From the NCBI GenBank assembly GCA_012514835.1, contig JAAYZM010000315.1:1-5063 (forward strand): DNA of 5,063 nucleotides, in the 5' to 3' direction. This DNA is from Actinomycetales bacterium (GTDB taxonomy: Bacteria; Actinomycetota; Actinomycetes; Actinomycetales; Cellulomonadaceae). Under the pieces are notes generated by a model. It did no database searches. It was not told the DNA's origin and worked only from the letters and a program-made list of their open reading frames with translations. Positions 1 through 5,063 of the stretch are shown piece after piece; the first letter of the stretch is position 1, and every line of letters begins with the position of its first letter. A program made the position numbers and the translations under genes.

Positions 1-65
1 GCCGTGCCGATGTCGTTGACCGCGACCTGCGGGGCTGCGGGCTTCGCGGGGGTAGAGATGGTCAT
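1..65 (-). CDS. rpsA: 30S ribosomal protein S1, N-terminal fragment (runs off left edge)
   Basis: Reading the minus strand from an ATG at 65-63 gives 21 codons that begin MTISTPAKPAAP and continue QVAVNDIGT, followed by a partial codon. This short N-terminus closely matches actinobacterial ribosomal protein S1 as I know it: a Thr/Ala/Pro-rich start, then QVAVNDIG just before the first S1 domain. S1 is an RNA-binding protein of the small ribosomal subunit built from repeated OB-fold S1 domains, and it helps load mRNA. None of those domains is inside the window, so the call rests on about 20 residues plus location near polA. A GGAG lies 11 nt upstream of the ATG, and a candidate promoter and leader hairpin lie further upstream. 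The reading frame is open to the window edge. Another protein with a similar N-terminus cannot be excluded, but I consider it unlikely. Confidence 0.8.
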   Translation of the reverse strand, partial: MTISTPAKPAAPQVAVNDIGT

Positions 66-76
66 TGAGGAATGTG

Positions 77-80
77 CTCC
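77..80 (-). promoter_or_regulatory. Shine-Dalgarno of rpsA, widely spaced
   Basis: The minus strand reads GGAGCACATTCCTCA directly before the ATG, so GGAG is separated from the start codon by 11 nt, longer than the usual 5-9. It is the only purine-rich ribosome-binding candidate near this start and therefore supports the ATG at 65. The long spacing could lower initiation or leave room for regulation, which is inference. Confidence 0.5.
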
Positions 81-134
81 GATGGACATGGGATAGTGCG
101 GACAGGGATTGATCGATCGACCCCGGCGCCCGGA

Positions 135-152
135 GGCGTGCGGACGCACGCC
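135..152 (-). other. Perfect GC-rich hairpin in the rpsA leader
   Basis: GGCGTGCG (135-142) and CGCACGCC (145-152) are exact inverted complements with two bases between them. In RNA this would form a 7-bp stem with a 4-nt loop (GTCC in the minus-strand transcript). It lies between the predicted rpsA transcription start (about 168) and the rpsA start codon at 65. No U-rich tract follows on the minus strand, so it is not a classic intrinsic terminator. It could be a 5' UTR structure, or a non-canonical terminator/3' end for pfkA read-through. Similar stems arise often by chance in DNA this rich in G+C, so function is unproven. Confidence 0.4.
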
Positions 153-174
153 AAGGCACACCAGGCCGTCGAAA

Positions 175-204
175 AGTCTATCCCGCCACGCGTCCCAGCG
201 CCAA
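175..204 (-). promoter_or_regulatory. Candidate sigma-70-type promoter of rpsA
   Basis: On the minus strand TTGGCG (199-204) is followed after 18 nt by TAGACT (175-180). TAGACT fits the actinobacterial -10 consensus TANNNT, and TTGGCG shares TTG and C with TTGACA. The run just after the -10 (TTTTC) is unusually AT-rich for this DNA, which helps melting. Transcription would start near 168, giving a leader of about 100 nt. The elements lie just past the pfkA stop codon (213), in the right place to give rpsA its own promoter in addition to any read-through from pfkA. This was found by eye and not scored against a matrix. Confidence 0.55.
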
Positions 205-212
205 AGCGGACC

Positions 213-1238
213 TCAGGCCAGGAGCGACGCGACCCGCAGCAGGTCTGCCGGGACGGGCTTGGTCCTGCCTGCGAGCTCCTCCATGGGCACGAGCACGACC
301 TCCTCGCCGCGCAGCGCCGTCATGACCGAGGTCTTCCCCTCGCTCAGCGCGTCGACCGCGGCGACCCCGAAGCGCGAACCGAGGATCCGGTCCGTCGCGG
401 TGGGCGTCCCGCCCCGCTGCACGTGACCGAGGACGGTGACGCGCGTGTCGAAGCCCGTGCGCTCCTCGATCTCCTTCTTGAGCCGCTCCCCCACGGCGCC
501 CGCGATGATCTCGCCGAACTTGCCCACCTGGGTCGTGTACTCCATCGCGGTGCCCTCGGCCGGGACGGCCCCCTCCGCGACCACGAGGATCGAGAAGGAC
601 GCGTGAGCGCGGTGGCGGTGCTTGAGGAACTTCACGATGTCGTCGATGTCGAAGGGCTGCTCGGGCGTCAGCACGATCTCCGCGCCGCCGGCGATCCCGG
701 CCTGCACCGCGATCCAGCCCGCATGCCGACCCATGACCTCGATGATCATGACGCGGTTGTGCGACTCGGCCGTCGTGTGGATGCGGTCCACCGCTTCGGT
801 CGCGATGGTCACGGCCGTGTCGAAGCCGATCGACTGGTCGGTCCCCCACACGTCGTTGTCGATCGTCTTGGGGATGCCCACGATCTTGACGCCCGTCTCG
901 GCCACCTTGTGGGCCGCGTGCATGGTGCCGTCCCCACCGACGCAGATGAGGGCCTCGATGCGCTCGGCCTCGAGGGTCGCGCGCACGGCGTCGAGCCCGC
1001 CGTCGGCGGAGTGCGGGTGAAACCGTGCCGTGCCGAGCATCGTCCCGCCCTGCGCGAGCACGTTGCGGATGTCGCGGCGCGAGAGGTCCTGGACGTCGCC
1101 GTCGACCACGCCGCGCCACCCGTTGCGGAAGCCCACGATCGTGTGGCCGTAGGTGGACGTGCCGTGCTTGACCACGGCGCGGATGACCGCGTTGAGGCCG
1201 GGTACGTCGCCACCGCCGGTGAGCAGACCGATACGCAC
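213..1238 (-). CDS. pfkA: 6-phosphofructokinase (ATP-type active site, mixed-substrate clade)
   Basis: This 341-residue protein phosphorylates fructose 6-phosphate to fructose 1,6-bisphosphate, the committed step of glycolysis, in the cytoplasm. The length is near the usual ~320-345. The PfkA fold is clear: N-terminal nucleotide loop GGGDVPG at 8-14, Arg72, GGDGT at 101-105, the catalytic PKTIDND at 123-129 (Thr125, Asp127 as base, Asp129), Arg162, MGRHAG at 169-174 with Arg171, Glu222, and the C-terminal GHVQRGG at 271-277 with His272 and Arg275. Up to Glu222 the numbering coincides with that of E. coli PfkA. After it there is an insertion of about 23 residues, typical of the clade containing actinobacterial enzymes. 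Gly104 points to ATP as phosphoryl donor, while Lys124 is commoner in pyrophosphate enzymes, so donor choice should be tested. The GTG start is fixed by AAGGAG seven nt upstream. rpsA follows downstream on the same strand. Confidence 0.95.
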   Translation of the reverse strand: MRIGLLTGGGDVPGLNAVIRAVVKHGTSTYGHTIVGFRNGWRGVVDGDVQDLSRRDIRNVLAQGGTMLGTARFHPHSADGGLDAVRATLEAERIEALICVGGDGTMHAAHKVAETGVKIVGIPKTIDNDVWGTDQSIGFDTAVTIATEAVDRIHTTAESHNRVMIIEVMGRHAGWIAVQAGIAGGAEIVLTPEQPFDIDDIVKFLKHRHRAHASFSILVVAEGAVPAEGTAMEYTTQVGKFGEIIAGAVGERLKKEIEERTGFDTRVTVLGHVQRGGTPTATDRILGSRFGVAAVDALSEGKTSVMTALRGEEVVLVPMEELAGRTKPVPADLLRVASLLA

Positions 1239-1245
1239 GCGAGAG

Positions 1246-1251
1246 CTCCTT
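1246..1251 (-). promoter_or_regulatory. Shine-Dalgarno of pfkA (fixes the GTG start)
   Basis: The minus strand has AAGGAG followed by CT, with 7 nt between AAGGAG and the GTG at 1238. This near-ideal site supports GTG as the start. The protein then begins MRIGLLTGGGD, exactly where PfkA homologues begin. It also argues against a longer minus-strand frame that overlaps this gene in another register. Confidence 0.8.
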
Positions 1252-1271
1252 GGGATCCAGGGTTCGAGGGG

Positions 1272-1285
1272 GGCGCGCTTGCGCC
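1272..1285 (-). other. Short hairpin at the 5' end of the pfkA leader
   Basis: GGCGC (1272-1276) and GCGCC (1281-1285) are inverted complements around a 4-nt loop (AAGC in the minus-strand transcript). If transcription starts near 1286 this 5-bp stem would be the very 5' end of the pfkA mRNA, where it could protect the transcript from decay. It is short and in GC-rich DNA, so it may be chance. Confidence 0.25.
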
Positions 1286-1292
1286 ACGGGTG

Positions 1293-1322
1293 AGCCTATC
1301 GATCCCGGCCCGTCGCCGTCGG
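1293..1322 (-). promoter_or_regulatory. Candidate promoter of pfkA
   Basis: On the minus strand TAGGCT (1293-1298) fits the TANNNT -10 consensus and sits in GATCGATAGGCTCACC, the only clearly AT-richer patch of the intergenic region. A weak -35 candidate, CCGACG (1317-1322), lies 18 nt upstream and shares only GAC with TTGACA. The start would be near 1286, giving a leader of about 48 nt. The -10 is credible. The -35 is poor, as is common in high-GC actinomycetes. Confidence 0.45.
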
Positions 1323-1346
1323 CCCCGACGTCCCGGATCCGCGCGG

Positions 1347-1352
1347 CAGACT
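1347..1352 (+). promoter_or_regulatory. Possible -10 element for a leaderless methyltransferase mRNA
   Basis: CAGACT differs from TANNNT at one defined position and ends six bases before the ATG at 1359. That is the distance expected if transcription begins at the A of the start codon. No purine-rich Shine-Dalgarno is present before this ATG, which fits a leaderless transcript. No good -35 is visible 16-18 nt upstream, so this is tentative. Confidence 0.3.
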
Positions 1353-1358
1353 GTGCAC

Positions 1359-2180
1359 ATGGTCCCTGGCTCCGACGAACGCCTCCCCGCGCACTGGGTC
1401 GGGTTCCGTGACGTCGCCGACGACGACGGGGCGCGGGCGAGCCGCACGTGGTGGGACTCGAACGCCGCGGAGTACCTCGACGAGCACGGGGACTTCCTCG
1501 GCGACGGGGACTTCTTGTGGTGCCCCGAGGGGCTGCGCGAGTCCGAGGCCCACCTGCTCGGGGAGGTCGCGGGGCGTCGCGTGCTCGAGGTCGGGGCGGG
1601 CTCGGCGCAGTGCGCGCGCTGGCTCACGGGCCAGGGGGCCGCCGTCGTCGCGACGGACGTGGCGCACGGGATGCTCGCGGCGGGCCGTGCCATGGACGCG
1701 CGCCTCGGCACCCGCGTCCCGCTGATCGCCGCGGACGCTCGCGCGCTCCCCTTCGCCGACGCGAGCTTCGACGTCGCGTTCACGTCTTTCGGGGCCATCC
1801 CGTTCGTGCCCGACGCCGAGCGCGTCCACCGCGAGGTCGCGCGCGTGCTGCGCCCGGGTGGCCGCTGGGTGTGCTCCGTGACCCACCCCGTGCGGTGGAT
1901 GTTCCCCGACGACCCGTCCGCGCAGGGCATGACGGTGCAGCGCGCGTACTTCGACCGTCGCCCGTACGTCGAGGCGGACGGCGCGGGCCGCGTCAGCTAC
2001 GCGGAGTACCACCGCACGCTCGGCGATCACGTGCGTGAGCTCGCCGCCGCGGGCTTCGTGATCGAGGACCTCCTCGAGCCGGAGTGGCCCGAGGGGCACG
2101 AGCGCACGTGGGGCGGCTGGGGGCCCGTGCGCGGCCGCTACGTGCCCGGCACGGCGATCTTCGTGACCCGGCGCGCCTGA
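1359..2180 (+). CDS. Class I SAM-dependent methyltransferase, substrate unknown
   Basis: This 273-residue cytoplasmic protein has the Rossmann-type methyltransferase core (Methyltransf_11-like). Motif I VLEVGAGSAQ is at 75-84. The acidic residue at the end of strand 2 is Asp100 in ATDVAHGM and should hold the ribose of S-adenosylmethionine. DARALPF at 126-132 supplies the adenine-side acid. FDVAFTSFGAIPFV (137-150) is strand 4, and LRPGGRWV (164-171) is the usual turn before strand 5. The N-terminal ~60 residues (WWDSNAAEYLDEHG, FLWCPEGLRESE) and the C-terminal WGGWGPVRGRYVPGTAIF resemble a conserved actinobacterial family of unknown substrate that I recall near rpsA/polA. The open frame extends far upstream to about 72, but that part is antisense to pfkA and is not homologous sequence. 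ATG 1359 is the only sensible start, although no Shine-Dalgarno precedes it. The oxidoreductase gene follows 47 bp downstream, so co-transcription is plausible. No methyl acceptor can be inferred. Confidence 0.88.
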   Translation: MVPGSDERLPAHWVGFRDVADDDGARASRTWWDSNAAEYLDEHGDFLGDGDFLWCPEGLRESEAHLLGEVAGRRVLEVGAGSAQCARWLTGQGAAVVATDVAHGMLAAGRAMDARLGTRVPLIAADARALPFADASFDVAFTSFGAIPFVPDAERVHREVARVLRPGGRWVCSVTHPVRWMFPDDPSAQGMTVQRAYFDRRPYVEADGAGRVSYAEYHRTLGDHVRELAAAGFVIEDLLEPEWPEGHERTWGGWGPVRGRYVPGTAIFVTRRA

Positions 2181-2192
2181 CGCGCGGTATCC

Positions 2193-2222
2193 CTGACACG
2201 CGGCGTCCCTTCGCGCGACGAT
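2193..2222 (+). promoter_or_regulatory. Possible promoter just before the oxidoreductase start
   Basis: CTGACA (2193-2198) matches five of six bases of the -35 consensus TTGACA. Eighteen nt further on is GACGAT (2217-2222), which keeps only the second-position A and final T of a -10 element. It ends 5 nt before the ATG at 2228, so a transcript would be leaderless or nearly so. The gene may instead depend on read-through from the methyltransferase. Confidence 0.25.
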
Positions 2223-2227
2223 GGGGC

Positions 2228-3655
2228 ATGGCCCGCCTCGCACGCCTCCAGCCCGGCACCACCGCCTACGAGCGCAACGCCCCGGATGCGCACCTCGTCA
2301 CGGCCTCGCTCGCCGGGTCGCGCCTCGCACCGTTCTGGATCGAGGACGCCCCCGCGCGCGCCGACCGTGCGACCTTGCGCGGCGAGCGCGACTGCGGGCT
2401 GCTCGTCCTCGGCGGCGGGTACACGGGACTGTGGGCGGCCGTGCACGCGAAGCTCCGCGACCCGGACCGGCGCGTGATCGTTCTCGAGGCGCGCCGCACC
2501 GGATGGGCGGCGTCGGGCCGCAACGGCGGGTTCTGCGAGGCGAGCCTGACGCACGGCGAGGCGAACGGTCGCTCGCGGTGGCCCGACGAGTACGACACCC
2601 TGCACGAGCTCGGGCTGCGCAACCTCGACGAGCTCGCCGCCGACGTCACGCGGCTCGGGATCGACGCCCAGCTCGATCGCACCGGCACGCTCACCGTGGC
2701 AGTCGAGCCCCACCAGGTGCACGAGCTCGAGGACTCCGAGGGATTCCTGGATGCGGACGGGGTCCGACGACGGATCGACTCTCCCCTGTTCCTCGCGGGA
2801 GCCTTCGACGGGACGGAGACGGCCCTCGTCCATCCCGCGCGGCTCGTCGAGGGCCTCGCGGTCGCGGCCGAGGAGCTGGGCGTCGAGATCTACGAGCACT
2901 CTCCCGGGCGTCGCCTCGACGCGGAGCGCGACGGGGTGCGGGTCCGCACGGACGACGGCGTGGTGCGGGCAGATCGCATGATCCTCGCGACCAACGCCTT
3001 CCCTTCCCTGCTGCGGCGGTACCGCTGGCACACCGTCCCCGTGTTCGACTACGCGCTCATGACCGAGCCGCTCACGGCCGCCCAGCGCGCGGCGATCGGC
3101 TGGGAAGGCCGGGAGGGCCTCGCGGACATGGCGAACCAGTTCCACTACGCCCGCCCCACCGCGGACGGGCGCCTCTTGTGGGGCGGCTACGACGCCGTCT
3201 ACTACTGGGGTGGTGCGACCGCCCCGGCGCACTACGACCGGCTCGAGACGTTCGAGCGGCTCGCCTCGCACTTCTTCGCGACGTTCCCCCAGCTCGAAGG
3301 GCTGCGCTTCTCGCACCGTTGGTCCGGCGTGATCGACACGTCGACGCGCTTCAGCGCCTTCCTGGCTCGGGCGCACGGTGACCGGGTCGCCCACGTGGCC
3401 GGGTTCACGGGGCTCGGCGTCGGCGCGTCGAGGTTCATGGCGCTCGCCGCGCTCGACGCCGTCGACGGGCTCGACACCGAGCGCACCCGCCTCGAGATGC
3501 TGCGCACGTTGCCCACGCCGTTCCCGCCCGAGCCGTTCGCGAGCCTCGGGATCAACCTCACCCGGCACGCGCTCGACCGCGCCGATCACCGCGAGGGGCG
3601 GCGCGGACTGTTCCTGCGCGCCCTCGACGCCGTCGGGATGGGCTTCGACTCGTAG
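2228..3655 (+). CDS. FAD-dependent oxidoreductase, DAO (glycine/D-amino-acid oxidase) superfamily
   Basis: This 475-residue flavoprotein should oxidise a C-N bond of an amine or amino acid using bound FAD. The substrate is unknown. The FAD Rossmann fold starts at LLVLGGGYTGLWAA (58-71), with the GxGxxG motif at 62-67 and ribose-binding Glu87 in VIVLEA. It is followed by the family signature GWAASGRNGGFC (92-103). ILATNAF (252-258) is the second dinucleotide-fold strand (ATG motif). GFTGLGVGASR (392-402) is the C-terminal FAD-contact motif. The ~37 residues before FWIEDAP and the tail PFPPEPF to GFDS match a common actinobacterial subfamily distantly related to PuuB/OrdL-type gamma-glutamylputrescine oxidases. 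There is no signal peptide or membrane span, so it is probably cytoplasmic. ATG 2228 is chosen because upstream in-frame codons lie inside the methyltransferase gene. A second ATG at 2221 is in another frame. No good Shine-Dalgarno is visible. It converges on polA with a 20-bp gap. Confidence 0.88.
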   Translation: MARLARLQPGTTAYERNAPDAHLVTASLAGSRLAPFWIEDAPARADRATLRGERDCGLLVLGGGYTGLWAAVHAKLRDPDRRVIVLEARRTGWAASGRNGGFCEASLTHGEANGRSRWPDEYDTLHELGLRNLDELAADVTRLGIDAQLDRTGTLTVAVEPHQVHELEDSEGFLDADGVRRRIDSPLFLAGAFDGTETALVHPARLVEGLAVAAEELGVEIYEHSPGRRLDAERDGVRVRTDDGVVRADRMILATNAFPSLLRRYRWHTVPVFDYALMTEPLTAAQRAAIGWEGREGLADMANQFHYARPTADGRLLWGGYDAVYYWGGATAPAHYDRLETFERLASHFFATFPQLEGLRFSHRWSGVIDTSTRFSAFLARAHGDRVAHVAGFTGLGVGASRFMALAALDAVDGLDTERTRLEMLRTLPTPFPPEPFASLGINLTRHALDRADHREGRRGLFLRALDAVGMGFDS

Positions 3656-3675
3656 CGGTTCAGCAGCCGTCGCGG
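3656..3675. other. Convergent gap without a visible terminator
   Basis: Only 20 bp separate the stop codons of the oxidoreductase (plus) and polA (minus). There is no stem of more than 3 bp and no T-run on either strand. Transcripts from both sides must therefore end inside the opposing gene or be stopped by Rho or RNA-polymerase collision. Overlapping antisense 3' ends are likely, which is inference. Confidence 0.5.
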
Positions 3676-5063
3676 TCAGTGCCCGGCGGCGTGCCAGCTC
3701 TCGCCGCGCCCCACCGACACGTCGAGAGGGACCGACAGCTCGGCCGCGGAACCCATCTGCTCGCGCAGGATCCGCTCCACCTCGCCCGCCTCGCCAGGAG
3801 CCACCTCGATCACGAGCTCGTCGTGCACCTGGAGAAGCATGCGCGAGCCCAGCCCGGCCGCCGTGAGCTCGCGGTCCACACCGAGCATCGCGATCTTGAT
3901 GAGGTCAGCCGCCGAGCCCTGGATCGGGGCGTTGAGGGCGACACGCTCGGCGAGCTCGCGGCGCTGTCGGTTGTCGCTCGTGAGGTCGGGCAGGTAGCGA
4001 CGCCGCCCGAGGATCGTGGCCGTGTACCCGGTGCCGCGCGCCTCCTCGACCACCCGGTGCAGGTAGTCACGCACCCCGCCGAAGCGCTCGAAGTACTCCG
4101 ACATGAGGCGCTCGGCCTCCTTGACGCCGATGTCGAGCTGCTTGGACAGGCCGAACGCGCTCAGGCCGTACGCGAGGCCGTAGCTCATCGCCTTGATCTT
4201 GGAGCGCATCTCGGACGTGACGTCCTCGGGGGCCACCTCGAACACGCGCGAGCCCACGAAGCGGTGCAGGTCCTCGCCCGAGCGGAACGCCTCGATGAGC
4301 CCCTCGTCCCCCGAGAGGTGGGCCATGATCCGCATCTCGATCTGCGAGTAGTCCGCCGTCAGGAGCGTCTCGAAGCCGTCACCGACCACGAAGGCCTTGC
4401 GCACGAGGCGGCCCTCGGCCGTGCGGATCGGGATGTTCTGCAGGTTGGGGTCGTTCGAGGAGAGCCGACCCGTCGCGGCGACCGTCTGCCGGAAGGTCGT
4501 GTGGATCCGGCCGTCCTCCGCGACGGAGCGGATGAGCCCCTCGACCGTCTGGCGCAGCCTGATCGCGTCGCGGTGCGCGAGCAGGTGCGCGAGGAACGGG
4601 TGCTCCGTCTTCGCGAACAGGTCCGCGAGAGCCGCGGCGTCGGTCGTGTAGCCCGTCTTGATCTTCTTGGTGCGCGGCATGTCGAGCTCGTCGAACAGCA
4701 CCTCCTGGAGCTGCTTGGGCGAGCCGAGGTTCACCTCGCGGCCGATCACGGTGTACGCCTCGGTGGCCGCCGTCTGGACGCGCGAGTCGAACTGCTTCTC
4801 GAGCGCACGCAGGTACTCGAGGTCCACGGCGATGCCGGTGGCCTCCATGCGTGCCAGCACGGGCACGAGGGGCAGCTCGAGGTCCGTCAGCAGCGCGCTG
4901 CCCTCGCGGTCCGCGAGCTCGCCGCGCAGCACGGCGGCGAGCTCGACGCTCGCCGAGGCCCGCTCGGCCGCCGCGAGCTCCTCCCCGCCGCCGTCGAGAT
5001 CGAGCGCACCCTGCCCGTCGCTCGGCTCGACACCCAGCTCGCGGTGCAGGTACGTCTGCGCGA
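3676..5063 (-). CDS. polA: DNA polymerase I, C-terminal half (runs off right edge)
   Basis: The frame is open from the right edge to the TGA at 3676 and encodes 461 complete residues, about half of a normal ~900-residue Pol I. This family-A polymerase fills gaps in repair and in Okazaki-fragment processing. Visible parts, N to C: the tail of the 3'-5' exonuclease-like domain (TYLHRELG to AAAERASASVEL, 5055-4939), the conserved LELPLVPVLARME at the start of the polymerase domain, GRLSSNDPNLQNIPIR (4470-4423), motif A DYSQIEMR beginning at 4353 (metal-binding Asp), motif B R-x3-K-x3-Y-G-x2-Y-G (4206-4165), and motif C VHDE (3828-3817) with the second catalytic Asp at 3822-3820. The C-terminus VGRGESWHAAGH is intact. 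Motif B has Tyr where E. coli has Phe762, and the exonuclease motif III residues are replaced. A GTG at 4932 is internal, not the start. The 5'-nuclease domain lies outside the window. Confidence 0.97.
   Translation of the reverse strand, partial: AQTYLHRELGVEPSDGQGALDLDGGGEELAAAERASASVELAAVLRGELADREGSALLTDLELPLVPVLARMEATGIAVDLEYLRALEKQFDSRVQTAATEAYTVIGREVNLGSPKQLQEVLFDELDMPRTKKIKTGYTTDAAALADLFAKTEHPFLAHLLAHRDAIRLRQTVEGLIRSVAEDGRIHTTFRQTVAATGRLSSNDPNLQNIPIRTAEGRLVRKAFVVGDGFETLLTADYSQIEMRIMAHLSGDEGLIEAFRSGEDLHRFVGSRVFEVAPEDVTSEMRSKIKAMSYGLAYGLSAFGLSKQLDIGVKEAERLMSEYFERFGGVRDYLHRVVEEARGTGYTATILGRRRYLPDLTSDNRQRRELAERVALNAPIQGSAADLIKIAMLGVDRELTAAGLGSRMLLQVHDELVIEVAPGEAGEVERILREQMGSAAELSVPLDVSVGRGESWHAAGH

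Noticed and set aside
108..120. GATCGATC-type repeat in the rpsA leader
   Set aside because: A short self-complementary tetranucleotide repeat with no further copies forming an array. Not enough to call an operator.
135..152. Intrinsic terminator for pfkA
   Set aside because: The stem is perfect but lies about 60 nt past the stop codon and downstream of the candidate rpsA promoter, with no U-tract after it. A leader hairpin is the simpler reading.
178..1287. Minus-strand 369-codon frame overlapping pfkA in another register
   Set aside because: Arg/Gly/His-rich low-complexity translation. pfkA in the correct frame has every catalytic motif and a good Shine-Dalgarno.
72..1358. A plus-strand open frame of over 400 codons antisense to pfkA, continuous with the methyltransferase (702 codons in total)
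   Set aside because: It is the complement of a real GC-rich gene. Its Arg/His/Asp/Val-rich composition has no recognisable domain, and the methyltransferase homology starts only at 1359.
2171..2185. GCGCG/CGCGC inverted repeat spanning the methyltransferase stop codon
   Set aside because: Only 5 bp, pure GC alternation with no T-run. Expected by chance at this base composition.
809..2243. Long minus-strand frames opposite the methyltransferase and the pfkA upstream region
   Set aside because: Shadow translations rich in Ser, Arg, Ala and Pro, without domains. The plus-strand methyltransferase motifs are unambiguous.
2138..3589. A 483-codon minus-strand frame antisense to the oxidoreductase
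   Set aside because: Mirror of the coding frame in GC-rich DNA. No motif is recognisable, and the plus strand has complete FAD-binding signatures.
3676..4932. Treating GTG 4932 as the true start of a 418-residue stand-alone polymerase
   Set aside because: The frame stays open to the right edge. The extra 43 codons (TYLHRELG and onwards) resemble the exonuclease-domain tail of Pol I, so 4932 is internal.

Overview
This is a GC-rich (roughly 70% G+C by eye) chromosomal segment with strong codon bias. It fits a high-GC actinomycete. The S1 N-terminus, the Pol I motif B and exonuclease remnant, and the 6-phosphofructokinase type all look actinobacterial. A Micrococcales/Cellulomonadaceae-like host is my best guess, but the sequence does not prove it.

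Layout, left to right. (1) 1-65, minus: the first 21 codons of rpsA (ribosomal protein S1), running off the left edge. (2) 66-212: the rpsA upstream region, with a candidate sigma-70-type promoter, a leader of about 100 nt carrying a perfect GC-rich hairpin, and a distant Shine-Dalgarno. (3) 213-1238, minus: complete 6-phosphofructokinase (pfkA) with a good Shine-Dalgarno. (4) 1239-1358: divergent promoter region. (5) 1359-2180, plus: class I SAM-dependent methyltransferase. (6) 2228-3655, plus: FAD-dependent oxidoreductase of the DAO (glycine/D-amino-acid oxidase) superfamily, probably co-directional with the methyltransferase. (7) 3656-3675: a 20-bp convergent gap. (8) 3676-5063, minus: C-terminal half of DNA polymerase I (polA), running off the right edge.

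polA and rpsA are housekeeping genes that, as I recall, lie near each other in many actinobacteria. The glycolytic pfkA and the methyltransferase/oxidoreductase pair sit between them. pfkA and rpsA are read in the same direction, and rpsA appears to have its own promoter just after the pfkA stop. The two plus-strand genes have no convincing Shine-Dalgarno and may be translated from leaderless transcripts.

I see no mobile element, CRISPR array, tRNA, rRNA, toxin or defence system, and no sign of a new multi-gene system. The most notable points are residue-level. Pol I has tyrosine at the dideoxy-discrimination position and has lost the last proofreading-exonuclease motif. The phosphofructokinase has an ATP-type glycine together with a lysine typical of pyrophosphate enzymes. 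Almost all other long open frames, including a 702-codon frame antisense to pfkA, are GC-driven shadows.
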